Below, in pieces: positions 18,603-28,604 of a DNA stretch of 64,000 nt (position 1 is the stretch's first letter; every line of letters begins with the position of its first letter). Under the pieces are notes generated by a model. That model ran no database searches and was not told the origin of the DNA. It saw nothing but the letters and a program-made list of their open reading frames with translations. Source of the DNA: UBA974 sp002292405 (lineage in GTDB: Bacteria > Bacteroidota > Bacteroidia > Flavobacteriales_D > Sanyastnellaceae); the NCBI GenBank assembly GCA_943842425.1, contig CALTBR010000002.1:124001-188000 (forward strand), written 5' to 3'. Made by a program: the position numbers and the translations under genes.

Positions 18603-20393
18603 ATGAATATGAATAATCCAACGAGACTTTTTGACTTTCCTAAATATCAACTGGCAAATGCGCCGCTTGATTTAATGTTATATATGCCCAATGATGGCTC
18701 TGGAAAAAGCTTGAGCTATTCTACGAAAGAGTTTGTAGCAGAAGTAGATGTAGCTTCGAGAGGGCTTATTGCAATGGGGATGGAAGCTGGGGATAAGGTG
18801 GCGCTCATTGCTCACAACAATCGCTGTGAGTGGAATGTGATGGATCACGCGATAATGCAAGCGGGTGGTATTGATGTGCCAATTTACCCGACAATGACAG
18901 AGGCGGATTATAAGTATATCCTAAATCACAGTGAATCTAAATTCGTGTTCGTTTCGAGCGCCGAGCTTTTTGCGAAAGTGAATGCCGTTAAAGACGAGTG
19001 CCCAACATTGAAGGGGATATTCACTTTCGAAGATGTTTCAGGCGCCGATTCTTGGCGGAAAGTGCTCGATGCTGGGAGTGATGAAAATCAAGCAGAACTA
19101 GATTCTCGTTCAGAAGCCGTCAAGCCAGAGCAGCTCGCAACAATTATCTACACGTCGGGAACCACCGGACTTCCTAAAGGCGTTATGCTATCTCATAAGA
19201 ATGTAGTTTCGAATACACTTATCGCTAAAGATCGAGTTCCATTAGAAGGAATCGAAGGGGAAATGAAAGTGTTGAGCTTCCTTCCTGTTTGTCATATTTT
19301 CGAAAGAATGCTACACTACCTATATATGTATATGGGTGCTAGCATACATTTCGGGGAATCACTGGAGACGATTAAGGACGACTTAAATGCTACCCAACCT
19401 ATCATGTTCACAGCCGTTCCTCGATTGCTTGAAAAGTTCTATGACGGCATCGTGACGAAAGGACGAGCAGCTGGCGGAGTAAAGACCGTAATCTTTAATT
19501 GGGCTTTAGGAGTGGTTCTCGAATGGGACCCTTCTAAAGAAGGCCACGGTCTTTATGGCTTTAAGCTCAAAATCGCACGCAAGCTCGTATTCTCGAAAGT
19601 AAAAGAGGCACTCGGACTCACAGGTATTAAGGCCGTTGCCTCTGGCTCGGCAGCACTACAATCTCGTCTTGCACGATTCTTTAACGGAGCGGGTATTCCG
19701 GTTCTCGAGGGGTACGGACTCACAGAGACATCACCAGTAGTTACCGTGAATACCGTGAACACTCCCGGTATGATAAAAATTGGGTCAGTGGGTAAAGTTG
19801 TGCCGGGCGTAGAGATCGGATTTGGGCCAGATAAGGAAATCCTAGTAAAGGGGCCTAATGTCATGATGGGCTATTACAAAGACGAGGAGAAAACAGCTGA
19901 AGTAATCAAGGACGGATGGTTCCACACTGGCGACATCGGAGAACTTGATTCTGAAGGATTCCTTCGCATTACAGATAGAAAGAAGGAAATTTTCAAGACC
20001 TCTGGAGGAAAGTACGTTGCACCAGCGCTCCTAGAGAACGCTCTAAAAGCTTCGTTGTTTATTGAGCAAGTTATCGTGGTAGGTGAATATCAAAAACACC
20101 CCGCTGCTTTAATTTCTCCGAATACAGATACGGTTGCCGAGTGGTGTAAACGTCACAACCACAGCTATCCTGGAGATGCTAAAATCGGCGCAGACAAGGT
20201 TATTTCTGACAGAGTTATGCAAGAGGTAGATAAACTAATGGAGCCATTCAGTCAGTGGGAGCGCGTAAAGGTCATTCGTATCCTTCCAGAACCGTTCTCA
20301 ATAGAAGGAGGTGAACTCACACCTACACTAAAGCTTAAGCGAAAGCCTATTCAAGCCAAGTATACCGATCTGATTAATGGGATATACGAGTAA
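18603..20393 (+). CDS. Long-chain acyl-CoA synthetase (AMP-forming)
   Basis: 596 residues. Activates fatty acids to acyl-CoA via an acyl-adenylate. Adenylate-forming motifs are complete: IIYTSGTTGLPKGVMLSH (about 180-197), EGYGLTETSPVV (about 369), GWFHTGDIGELD (about 439) and the hinge ITDRKKEIFKTSGGKYVAP (about 457). It lies 18 bp after the K+ channel gene. In this organism it likely feeds phospholipid synthesis or beta-oxidation, which fits the 3-hydroxyacyl-CoA dehydrogenase 3 kb away. Confidence 0.92.
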   Translation: MNMNNPTRLFDFPKYQLANAPLDLMLYMPNDGSGKSLSYSTKEFVAEVDVASRGLIAMGMEAGDKVALIAHNNRCEWNVMDHAIMQAGGIDVPIYPTMTEADYKYILNHSESKFVFVSSAELFAKVNAVKDECPTLKGIFTFEDVSGADSWRKVLDAGSDENQAELDSRSEAVKPEQLATIIYTSGTTGLPKGVMLSHKNVVSNTLIAKDRVPLEGIEGEMKVLSFLPVCHIFERMLHYLYMYMGASIHFGESLETIKDDLNATQPIMFTAVPRLLEKFYDGIVTKGRAAGGVKTVIFNWALGVVLEWDPSKEGHGLYGFKLKIARKLVFSKVKEALGLTGIKAVASGSAALQSRLARFFNGAGIPVLEGYGLTETSPVVTVNTVNTPGMIKIGSVGKVVPGVEIGFGPDKEILVKGPNVMMGYYKDEEKTAEVIKDGWFHTGDIGELDSEGFLRITDRKKEIFKTSGGKYVAPALLENALKASLFIEQVIVVGEYQKHPAALISPNTDTVAEWCKRHNHSYPGDAKIGADKVISDRVMQEVDKLMEPFSQWERVKVIRILPEPFSIEGGELTPTLKLKRKPIQAKYTDLINGIYE

Positions 20394-20409
20394 ACAAGAG
20401 TAAACAAGC

Positions 20410-21054
20410 GTGATAGATTGGTTTTTAGAGATAGACAAATCGCTCTTTAAAGCGATTAATGGATTGGCTGGAGGGTCTGTAGGTACAGGAGTGTCTAACT
20501 TTCTAGATGTAGTGATGTGGTATGTGAGCATGGCGAAATTCTGGACGCCGTTGTATGTGATTTTACTTTTTTTGCTCTGGAAGAAATTTACTCAAAGAAA
20601 TTCCCGCTTAATCATCTTACTCGGAATGATTGTTACTGTAGGTCTTGCCGACATTATTTCTGCAGGAGTTCTTAAACCCACAGCCGGCAGATTACGTCCC
20701 TCCCACAACATTGAACTAGCTGAAGATATTCATCTTCACAAGCATGATGATGGAAAGCTATATAAAGGTGGACAATATGGATTTGTTTCTTCTCACGCGG
20801 CCAACCATATGGCAATTGCAATTTTTGTGGGCGGACTTCTTGCCAGTGCGTCGAGCTCAGCAATACTTATTGCTCTTTTATGTTGGGCAATTGTGATAGG
20901 GTTCAGTCGAATTTACCTGGGTGTACACTTTCCATCTGATGTAGTTTTCGGATGGATGCTAGGGGGCGTGATTGGAATAGCAGTTTTAAAATTTGCATCC
21001 ATATTAAACGATAAATTCGCAATGATCTCTAACACCATCAATCCCAAATCATGA
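20410..21054 (+). CDS. PAP2-superfamily membrane phosphatase
   Basis: 214 residues with several transmembrane helices. The three phosphatase motifs are present: KPTAGRLRPS (about 92), SSHAANHMA (about 127) and SRIYLGVHFPSDV (about 163). Substrates of such enzymes are lipid phosphates such as undecaprenyl diphosphate or phosphatidate; which one is not decided by sequence. The start is GTG at 20410; no ATG is available upstream. It overlaps the following fluC gene by 4 nt (ATGA), so the two are probably translationally coupled. Confidence 0.87.
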   Translation: MIDWFLEIDKSLFKAINGLAGGSVGTGVSNFLDVVMWYVSMAKFWTPLYVILLFLLWKKFTQRNSRLIILLGMIVTVGLADIISAGVLKPTAGRLRPSHNIELAEDIHLHKHDDGKLYKGGQYGFVSSHAANHMAIAIFVGGLLASASSSAILIALLCWAIVIGFSRIYLGVHFPSDVVFGWMLGGVIGIAVLKFASILNDKFAMISNTINPKS

Positions 21055-21434
21055 CACTAACCCCCTCAACTCTATTCGCGGTTTTTATTGGTGGGGGAGC
21101 TGGCAGCGTCGCTCGTGTACTTGTAGGTGAAGGAATCACAAGAATTAGTTCAAGTGGATTCCCTCTTGGCACACTCCTAGCGAACCTAATTGCTACAGCG
21201 CTTTTGGCGATTATTATCATTTACTCAGGAGATCGATGGGGTCGTGATTCAATGATGGTTCCGCTTCTTGCTATGGGTTTTTGTGGTGGCTTTTCAACTT
21301 TCTCAACATTTTCTATCGACACGATGCGTCTTTTTCATGATGGCCAAACGACTTTCGCTATCGCTAACATTCTGATAAGCGCCGGTGCATGTATCGGAAT
21401 AGGAATGATAATTTTCAAAACACTCTCAAAATGA
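21051..21434 (+). CDS. crcB: Fluoride channel FluC/CrcB
   Basis: 127 residues, four membrane helices. Exports fluoride as a dual-topology dimer. Family signatures are GGGAGSVARVL near the N-terminus, GTLLANLIA in helix 2 and GFCGGFSTFSTF in helix 3. It overlaps its neighbours by ATGA on both sides (20410-21054 and 21431-23140), so it sits inside a tight operon. No fluoride riboswitch was recognised upstream. Confidence 0.92.
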   Translation: MTLTPSTLFAVFIGGGAGSVARVLVGEGITRISSSGFPLGTLLANLIATALLAIIIIYSGDRWGRDSMMVPLLAMGFCGGFSTFSTFSIDTMRLFHDGQTTFAIANILISAGACIGIGMIIFKTLSK

Positions 21435-23140
21435 TCCGTAATCCTATCTCGTTCCCTTCATTGTTAACGATAACTACCATTGTTGTTTTTGCTATAGGCT
21501 GTAATATTGAGACGAAAATGGTCGTTAAAGCCGGAGCAGGTGCTTCGGAAGACTCTCCAAATCTTATCATAGGGATCACCATAGACCAAATGCGTGCCGA
21601 CTACCTTAACCGCTACTCCCCACACTTTTCTGAGGGCGGTTTTGCAAGACTACAAAAAGATGGATTTACATGCTACGACCATCATTTCAGTTACGCTCCA
21701 ACATACACTGGCCCTGGACATGCATCTATATTTACAGGCACAACACCGGCCATACACGGAATTGTTGCAAATGATTGGTATTTGAGAAAAAATAAAGGCT
21801 CAGTTTACTGCGCATCTGACGACTCTGTATTCGGAGTGGGGGTAGATGGTGTTGATAAGGACGGGACGGTTTTTGGCTCGTCGGGTAAGATGGCACCAAC
21901 TCGAATGCTAACAAGTACAATAGGTGATGAATTAAAACTGTCGACAGGAATGAAATCTAAGGTCATCGGCATCAGCCTGAAAGACCGAGGGGCGATTCTA
22001 CCAGCTGGACATGCTGCCGATGGCGCTTACTGGCTATACGGAAAGGACAAAGGTCATTTTATAACCAGTACGTACTATGGAGAGGAGATGACTGTTTGGG
22101 CTAAAGAATTCAATGAAAAAGCTGAAGCTGAAAGACTGATAAATCTAGGCTGGGAATTGCTCCGCGATCCAGACACATATGACGCATGCTGGCCAGATAA
22201 CAATCCTTTCGAAGGGCCGTTTGTAGGGTCTTTGAAAGCAACCTTCCCATATGACCTCGAAGCTTTGAAAGAAAAGAACGGCGGGTTAGACATCCTCAAG
22301 GGGACGCCTGCCGGAAATACGATTTTAGTAGATTTTGCGCTTGCTGCAATAGAAGGCGAAGGACTTGGTGCTGACGAGATAACCGACATGCTCACGTTGA
22401 GTTTTTCATCAACAGATTACGTTGGGCACAGATGCGGATCTCATGCGATGGAAACAATGGATATGTACCTTCGATTAGACCTCGAGCTTGAGCGTTTCTT
22501 TAACTCTCTTGACGAGAAGGTGGGAGAAGGAAACTGGACTGTTTTTGTAACGGCTGATCACGGAGGAGCGACCGTACCTTCTTTGGGAGCTTCTGTAGGG
22601 CTTCCTACTGGATACTGGAGTCATGGGAATATGCAGGAGCGAATTGAAAAGGAGCTCGATCTTAAATATGGCAATAAAGACAGTGATTGGATAGAGAATG
22701 TCAGCAACAATTCAATTTTTATTTCTAAAAGCGCAAGCGCTGGGGTTGACAAAGCCACACTACAAAGGTTGATCGCTGACCTCGCACTCGAGGAAGATGG
22801 AATTCTACAAAGCTTACCACTTGTCGATCTAGCTTCTCGTGCTGCAGTCGATCCATTTGCAGAAAAAATATATGCTGGGCACAGGCAAGGCGTAAGTGGA
22901 GACGTACTTCTAGTCATGCAACCAGGTTGGCTTACGTATGGCAGAACCGGAACTTCTCACGGAAGTCCGTTTGTTTATGATACTCACGTCCCTTGCATTT
23001 TTTATGGCTCAGGTGTCAACTATGGGTCTACTCACTCGCGTACTTACATTCGTGACATTGCTCCTACTGTAGCTTTGCTACTCGGGGCACCTTATCCCAA
23101 CGGAACTACAGGATCTCCTATTTCTAATCTTCTAGATTAA
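21431..23140 (+). CDS. pafA: PafA-type alkaline phosphatase (lipoprotein)
   Basis: 569 residues from the ATG at 21431, which overlaps the crcB stop by ATGA. A longer frame from 21389 lies wholly inside crcB and would lack an N-terminal signal. The N-terminus ends in a lipobox-like VFAIGC, suggesting an anchored exported enzyme. Metal and catalytic residues of the PafA group are visible: TIDQMRADY, the nucleophile region PTYTGPGHAS (Thr), SSTDYVGHRCG, TADHGG and GTSHGSPFVYDTHVP. It hydrolyses phosphomonoesters outside the cytoplasm to supply phosphate. Confidence 0.88.
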   Translation: MIRNPISFPSLLTITTIVVFAIGCNIETKMVVKAGAGASEDSPNLIIGITIDQMRADYLNRYSPHFSEGGFARLQKDGFTCYDHHFSYAPTYTGPGHASIFTGTTPAIHGIVANDWYLRKNKGSVYCASDDSVFGVGVDGVDKDGTVFGSSGKMAPTRMLTSTIGDELKLSTGMKSKVIGISLKDRGAILPAGHAADGAYWLYGKDKGHFITSTYYGEEMTVWAKEFNEKAEAERLINLGWELLRDPDTYDACWPDNNPFEGPFVGSLKATFPYDLEALKEKNGGLDILKGTPAGNTILVDFALAAIEGEGLGADEITDMLTLSFSSTDYVGHRCGSHAMETMDMYLRLDLELERFFNSLDEKVGEGNWTVFVTADHGGATVPSLGASVGLPTGYWSHGNMQERIEKELDLKYGNKDSDWIENVSNNSIFISKSASAGVDKATLQRLIADLALEEDGILQSLPLVDLASRAAVDPFAEKIYAGHRQGVSGDVLLVMQPGWLTYGRTGTSHGSPFVYDTHVPCIFYGSGVNYGSTHSRTYIRDIAPTVALLLGAPYPNGTTGSPISNLLD

Positions 23141-24586
23141 ATGAAACTTATGGCGTGTATTTCCATTCAAGTTTCCCGCGTAAAAAACGCATCTGCTCTT
23201 TTATTTGAAGCAACCTTCCCCTCTCGGAATTCTCGAGATAACTCAGATGGATCGTGGGAAGTGCAATTGCCAGTTTGGCGTCCAGGTCGATATGAACGTG
23301 GAGATTTCGCTCAGTTTATTTTAAAATTGGTGGGCGTTGATGAAAACGGGGACGAAATAGAACTAGAGAAGAGTGATTTACACAGGTGGAAGGTGCCGAA
23401 TCATATTTTAAAGATAAACTGGACCTTCCAAGCGGACATTTTAAATGCGGGATCGACTTATGTATGCGACAATTTACAGTACGTAAATCCGGTAAATTGT
23501 TTCCTTTATGATCCACAAAATGTAGATCTGGGATACGAAATCAGCCTGACAGATATTCCTAAAAACTGGGATATCGCAACAGCCCTGCCCCAACACAACA
23601 TGACCTTACATGCTCGTGATATGCAACATGTGATGGACAGTCCGTGGATGGCTTCTCCGAATCTTTACCACGAAAGATACGAGGAAGGTGGAGTGGACTT
23701 CCATGTTTGGGCTTATGGAGACACACCTCCCCAGCACTTAAAGTTCATAGAGGACCACAAAGCTTTTTCTAAATCACAAATCGCTCACTTCGGAGACTTC
23801 CCCACTTCACACTATCATTTCCTTTACTTGTTGCCTTCAGAAATCGAGGCCAGACATGGAGTTGAGCACGAGGACAGCACGGTGATAGCCTTAGGGCCAT
23901 CAGATAAAATTCAATCCCAACACGGATACGATGAATTGGTTGGTATCGCGTCCCACGAACTTTACCACTCTTGGAACGTAAAACGCATCCGCCCTGCCGA
24001 GTGGACACCCTACAATTTCGCAGAAACTTCCCCAAGTAAACTAGGGTACATCGCTGAAGGAGTAACCACCTATATGGGCGACCTCTTTCTATTTGAAGCG
24101 GGATGTATAGACCTCAAAGGTTGGTGCTCGAAAATGGAAGCTCTTCTACTTCGACATCTCAACAATCCAGGCCGCCACAATCTGAGTGTGGCAGAATCCA
24201 GTTACGATACTTGGCTTGATGGCTATCGCCCTGGAGTGAAAGGGCGCAAAGGATCCATATACGTAGAAGGTGCAGTGCTCGCATTTCTTGTTGATACGAG
24301 AATCATGACATTAACGAGCGGGAAATCCTCACTATCAACAGCGATGAAACTCCTGTGGGAACGATTCGGTAAACCGAGGATAGGACTCACAGCCGATGCA
24401 TACTGGGATATACTTGCTGAAGTTGCTGGAGAACGCCTCGACGATCTAAGATCGAACTACGCCGATGGCACTTCTGACACATGGAATGCGCTCGTCGAAG
24501 CAATGAAAACGCAGAGACTTGTGCTCACTAAGTCGACTGACGATCAAGGCCGAATCAAAGCAAGCATCGTCGAAATAAGGGTCTAA
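23141..24586 (+). CDS. M61-family metallopeptidase
   Basis: 481 residues. Zinc peptidase of the glycyl-aminopeptidase family. The metal site HELYHSWNVKRIRP (about 271-284) and the downstream EGVTTYMGDL (about 306), which supplies the third ligand, are intact. M61 enzymes commonly have a C-terminal PDZ domain and run to about 600 residues; this one stops about 100 residues short and the PDZ appears absent. The start ATG follows the pafA stop directly. No signal peptide is evident, so a cytoplasmic site is likely. Confidence 0.85.
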   Translation: MKLMACISIQVSRVKNASALLFEATFPSRNSRDNSDGSWEVQLPVWRPGRYERGDFAQFILKLVGVDENGDEIELEKSDLHRWKVPNHILKINWTFQADILNAGSTYVCDNLQYVNPVNCFLYDPQNVDLGYEISLTDIPKNWDIATALPQHNMTLHARDMQHVMDSPWMASPNLYHERYEEGGVDFHVWAYGDTPPQHLKFIEDHKAFSKSQIAHFGDFPTSHYHFLYLLPSEIEARHGVEHEDSTVIALGPSDKIQSQHGYDELVGIASHELYHSWNVKRIRPAEWTPYNFAETSPSKLGYIAEGVTTYMGDLFLFEAGCIDLKGWCSKMEALLLRHLNNPGRHNLSVAESSYDTWLDGYRPGVKGRKGSIYVEGAVLAFLVDTRIMTLTSGKSSLSTAMKLLWERFGKPRIGLTADAYWDILAEVAGERLDDLRSNYADGTSDTWNALVEAMKTQRLVLTKSTDDQGRIKASIVEIRV

Positions 24587-24596
24587 TTTTCTGGGG

Positions 24597-25310
24597 TTAA
24601 TCAGTCTCGCCACCTAGAGCGAATTGAATTAAGTTTGCGCCCATTTGTATAGCAAGGGTCCGCACTGATTCGGGATCTCTATGAACTTGATAGTCTTCCC
24701 AACCATCTCCCAAATCACACTCTGTATCGTAAAAACATACAAGTCTACCTTCGAAAAACAGACCTAAGCCATGAGGAGGTTGATCATCGTGTTCGTGAAT
24801 TTTAGGAAGACCTTGATTAAAATCGAAAGTTTGGTGATAAACTGAATGATTAAAAGGTATTTCAACCCAATCTAGTTCAGGAAAAACCTTCATAAATTCC
24901 GTTCTTACATAAGCATCCATTCCATAGTTATCACTAATATGAAGGAATCCGCCGGCAGCTAAATACTGTCTTAAGTTCCTCACCTCAGAAGAAGAAAAAA
25001 CCACATTACCATGACCTGTCATGTGAATAAATGGGTACATCGATAAATCGGACGAACTAACTTCAACATAAGGAACCGTCTCATCGATGTTCATGTTCAA
25101 TTCAGAATTACAAAACTTAACAAGGTTAGGTAAGCTGGTTGGGTTCGAATACCAATCCCCTCCTCCTCTATACTGAAGCACGGCCACCTGATAAGTTGCA
25201 TCCTCAGAGACTCCTTGTGCAATTGCCTGGAAATCACAGCAAAATAGAGTAATTAAACTCGTTAAAATAACAGTAAAAAACGGGGAAATTGTCTCTTTAA
25301 TCATAACCAC
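24597..25310 (-). CDS. DUF4159-domain protein
   Basis: 237 residues with a signal peptide (about 1-32, ending FQAIAQG). The body is a DUF4159 domain: YQVAVLQYRGGGDWYSNP, YPFIHMTGHGNVVFS, LAAGGFLHISDNYGMDAY, and a closing MGANLIQFALGG. In Bacteroidota this family is often found near MoxR/aerotolerance-type genes, but none are beside it here. It converges on the M61 gene with a 10-bp gap. The fold resembles glutamine-amidotransferase-like domains; biochemical role unknown. Confidence 0.8.
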   Translation of the reverse strand: MVMIKETISPFFTVILTSLITLFCCDFQAIAQGVSEDATYQVAVLQYRGGGDWYSNPTSLPNLVKFCNSELNMNIDETVPYVEVSSSDLSMYPFIHMTGHGNVVFSSSEVRNLRQYLAAGGFLHISDNYGMDAYVRTEFMKVFPELDWVEIPFNHSVYHQTFDFNQGLPKIHEHDDQPPHGLGLFFEGRLVCFYDTECDLGDGWEDYQVHRDPESVRTLAIQMGANLIQFALGGETD

Positions 25311-25414
25311 AAGTTACGCATCAAGAAGCCTAACAATTAGCACCTTAAATTAACTGTTAAATCACTCAATTTTTTCAGTATATTTACGCCCCTGTAAAAG
25401 AACCCTTTTCGAAA

Positions 25415-28351
25415 ATGGAAAATAAAAATGCCGTCCTGATTTTCACAGTGTTACTTGCTTTCGCGACACTATACACTCTATCATTTAACTGGGCATCGAA
25501 GCGTTTTGAAGCTAAAGCTTCTATTCACGGACAATACATTGCTGATAGTCTACAAGAAAACAACCTTTTAGGAAGCTTAACATTAGAAGAAGCTGAGAAG
25601 AAGGCTACACGTGAATATTTACGTGATAGTATCAGCTCTAAGGCTCATCCTTTTGGCCAAACTTACCGTGAGGTTAAAGAACAAGAATTAAACTTAGGAC
25701 TCGACCTTCAGGGTGGAATGAGTGTAACTCTTGAGGTGAGTATTCCAGATTTAGTGATCTCACTTTCTGATTACTCTGAAAATGAAAACTTCCGCTCCGC
25801 AATTAAAAATGCTAGGTTAGCTCAAAAGAATTCTTCTGACGGCTTCATGGTATTATTTGAGCAAGCTTGGAACTCACAGACTGCTACCTCTGAGAACCCT
25901 ACAGAACTTTGGCGAATTTTCCATAACATGGAGCAGAAAGACCTTTTCCCAGCGAAAAGTACTGATGCTGATATTATGGATATTCTCTTCAGCGAGGCAG
26001 AAACAGCGATTGACAATACCGAGAATATCATTCGTAAACGTATTGACCAACTAGGAGTTGCTCAACCTAACGTTCAAAAACTTCAAAACGGTCGTATCCT
26101 AGTTGAACTTCCTGGCATAGATGATAGAGAGCGTGCTCGTAAGCAGCTTAAATCTACGGCGAATCTCGAGTTTTGGGAGACTTACTTCAATGACGAAGTT
26201 ATAGGTCGCATCTCTGCAGCAAACACAGCTGTGGGAGAAGTTCTAAACCCTGAACTTTTTGGAGATGAAGCACCCGCTGACTCTACATTAACTCAAGATC
26301 AACTTCAATTAAAAAATCCACTTTTCGCTACATTCCAAATGGAGCTTGGTCGTCGTTCTGCTATTGTTGGTTACGCACAGGTAACCGACACGAACAGGGT
26401 TAATGACGTCTTAAACCGCCCCGAAGCTATTGAAGCTCTGGGCTCTGACCTTCGTCTCCTTTGGGATGCAAAGTCAATCGGAAATATTGCCACACTTTAC
26501 GCTATTAGAGATCAATCTGGAAAAGGACGTGCGGATCTTACTGGAAACAGTATTGTTGACGCTCGTGTTTCTTATGACGAAATCGGAGACGTAGTAGTAA
26601 GCATGACAATGGACTCTGATGGTACAAAAATTTGGGGTAAAATGACTAAGAAATGCTCTGAGGAAAACAACCGAGCTGTAGCGGTCGTTCTCGACAACTT
26701 AGTGTTCAGCGCTCCCAATGTACAATCTGCTATTACTAACGGCAGATCACAAATTAGCTTCGGTTCTCAGCAAACTGCACAACAAAAAATCGTTGAAGCC
26801 GAGGATCTTTCTGGTCTTTTAAAGGCTGGTTCACTTCCTGCACCTGCTCGCATCGTTGATGAAGTGAGTATAGGCCCACAACTTGGAGAAGATAATATTA
26901 AAGCAGGAATGTCATCTTTCATTATCGCTTTACTTGTGGTGTTTGCTTACATGATTTTCTACTATAGCGGTGCTGGAGTGGTGTCTAATATAGCATTGCT
27001 AGCTAACCTGTTTTTCCTTATAGGAGCTCTTGCATCTCTCGGAGCTGCTCTAACTCTACCTGGTATTGCTGGTATCGTACTTACAATAGGTATGGCAGTT
27101 GATGCTAACGTACTTATATATGAGCGTATTCGTGAGGAAATGAGACACGGAAAAGGCCTCGCCCTCGCAGTTAAGGAGGGATACTCTAAAGCCTACAGTG
27201 CTATTATCGATGCGAACATCACTACATTACTTGTAGCTTTAATTCTGTACAGCTTCGGTAGTGGATCTATTCGCGGATTTGCTACAACACTTATTATAGG
27301 TATTTTCACTTCTCTATTTAGCGCTATTGTAATTACACGACTTGTGTTCTTCTCTCGCCTAGAAAAAGGCAAGAACATTCGTTTTGCTTCTAAGACAACT
27401 GAAAATTGGTTCCACTCATCGGCTATTGATTTTATTGGCAAACGTAAAAGGATGTACGTCTTTAGTGCATTAGTTATTCTCGGAGGTATAGGCTCTCTAG
27501 CTTCCCGAGGTCTCAACTACGGTGTTGAATTTACAGGTGGAACGACTTTTGACATTTCGTTTAATGAAGAAATTGATACTGATGACGTTCGATCTGCCCT
27601 ATCTATTGCTTTCACTGAAGACGGGACTCCTGCAAATCCTTTAGTCCAAACCAAAGAGTCTGACCAGAAACTCCGCGTGATGACGAACTTCATGATCGAA
27701 TCTCCAAGCGAAAATGTAGATGAAGAAATCAATGCAGCCTTAGAAGCAGGACTTTCAACTCTCAACCTCACAAAAGGTGACGATTATTCAATCGACATGT
27801 ACAACAAAGTTGCAACTACAATTTCTGATGACTTTAGAGATGGTGCAAAAAAAGCAACAGTATTCTCACTTCTCATCATCTTCCTATACATCGTATTCCG
27901 TTTCCGCAAATGGCAGTATGGGCTTGGGGCTATTATTGCTACAACTCACGATGTACTTATCGTACTTTCAGTGTTCAGTATTTTCTGGGGAACACTTCCT
28001 TTCACAATGGAGATTGACCAAGCATTTATCGCGGCCATCCTAACTGTAATCGGTTACTCTATTAACGATACTGTAGTTGTATTCGATCGTATTCGTGAGT
28101 TCGTAGGTCTATACAGCGAAAAGCGTGATGACCGTACTCTAATAAATGATGCTCTTAACAGCACATTATCTCGTACTGTCAACACGTCACTTTCAACATT
28201 TGTTGTCCTCCTGACAATCTTCTCATTCGGTGGAGACAACATTAAAGGATTCGTTTTCGCACTTATGGTAGGTGTTGTGGTAGGAACTTACAGTTCCATT
28301 TTTATTGCTACTCCCAGCGTTCTTGATTTAAGCAAAAAGTTTTCTAAGTAA
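25415..28351 (+). CDS. secDF: Protein translocase SecDF fusion
   Basis: 978 residues. Drives late steps of Sec-dependent export using the ion gradient. The SecD half (about 1-640) has ELNLGLDLQGGMSVTLEV, the first periplasmic domain, and the membrane block with GIAGIVLTIGMAVDANVLIYERIREE. The SecF half (about 660-978) has RGLNYGVEFTGGTTFDI and IGYSINDTVVVFDRIRE. The fused form is standard for Bacteroidota. The start is ATG at 25415. Confidence 0.95.
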   Translation: MENKNAVLIFTVLLAFATLYTLSFNWASKRFEAKASIHGQYIADSLQENNLLGSLTLEEAEKKATREYLRDSISSKAHPFGQTYREVKEQELNLGLDLQGGMSVTLEVSIPDLVISLSDYSENENFRSAIKNARLAQKNSSDGFMVLFEQAWNSQTATSENPTELWRIFHNMEQKDLFPAKSTDADIMDILFSEAETAIDNTENIIRKRIDQLGVAQPNVQKLQNGRILVELPGIDDRERARKQLKSTANLEFWETYFNDEVIGRISAANTAVGEVLNPELFGDEAPADSTLTQDQLQLKNPLFATFQMELGRRSAIVGYAQVTDTNRVNDVLNRPEAIEALGSDLRLLWDAKSIGNIATLYAIRDQSGKGRADLTGNSIVDARVSYDEIGDVVVSMTMDSDGTKIWGKMTKKCSEENNRAVAVVLDNLVFSAPNVQSAITNGRSQISFGSQQTAQQKIVEAEDLSGLLKAGSLPAPARIVDEVSIGPQLGEDNIKAGMSSFIIALLVVFAYMIFYYSGAGVVSNIALLANLFFLIGALASLGAALTLPGIAGIVLTIGMAVDANVLIYERIREEMRHGKGLALAVKEGYSKAYSAIIDANITTLLVALILYSFGSGSIRGFATTLIIGIFTSLFSAIVITRLVFFSRLEKGKNIRFASKTTENWFHSSAIDFIGKRKRMYVFSALVILGGIGSLASRGLNYGVEFTGGTTFDISFNEEIDTDDVRSALSIAFTEDGTPANPLVQTKESDQKLRVMTNFMIESPSENVDEEINAALEAGLSTLNLTKGDDYSIDMYNKVATTISDDFRDGAKKATVFSLLIIFLYIVFRFRKWQYGLGAIIATTHDVLIVLSVFSIFWGTLPFTMEIDQAFIAAILTVIGYSINDTVVVFDRIREFVGLYSEKRDDRTLINDALNSTLSRTVNTSLSTFVVLLTIFSFGGDNIKGFVFALMVGVVVGTYSSIFIATPSVLDLSKKFSK

Positions 28352-28404
28352 TTATAATTACTTAGATTAATTATTACACTTAATTATTATAAAAATTTAC
28401 GCTT

Positions 28405-28463
28405 AAATCCATATATATATATGGATTTGTATAAAAAAGCTTACCCATAAATTAGGCTTTTTT
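28405..28463 (+). terminator. Palindrome and terminator after secDF
   Basis: A perfect 24-bp palindrome, AAATCCATATAT and its mirror, occupies 28405-28428. It is followed by a second hairpin, AAAAAAGC...GGCTTTTTT, about 28433-28463, ending in a T run. The second is a credible rho-independent terminator. The rest of the gap to 28604 is very AT-rich; a TATTTTTTG near 28558 could be a -7 element for the next gene. Confidence 0.6.
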
Positions 28464-28604
28464 ATTATTACAAATAACATTATAAACAAAAAAGTAGTAA
28501 TCTAAAAAAACATATCAAAATTTTTCTTTTTTTGGTCATGATAAATATTTTTTGTTGTATTTTTTGGAATTCTTATTAAATATCTACTTTTCAAACCATT
28601 TTAC

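Noticed and set aside
21389..21431. Earlier ATG for pafA at 21389
   Set aside because: It lies wholly inside crcB and would push the signal sequence inward; the ATG at 21431 makes the usual ATGA overlap.
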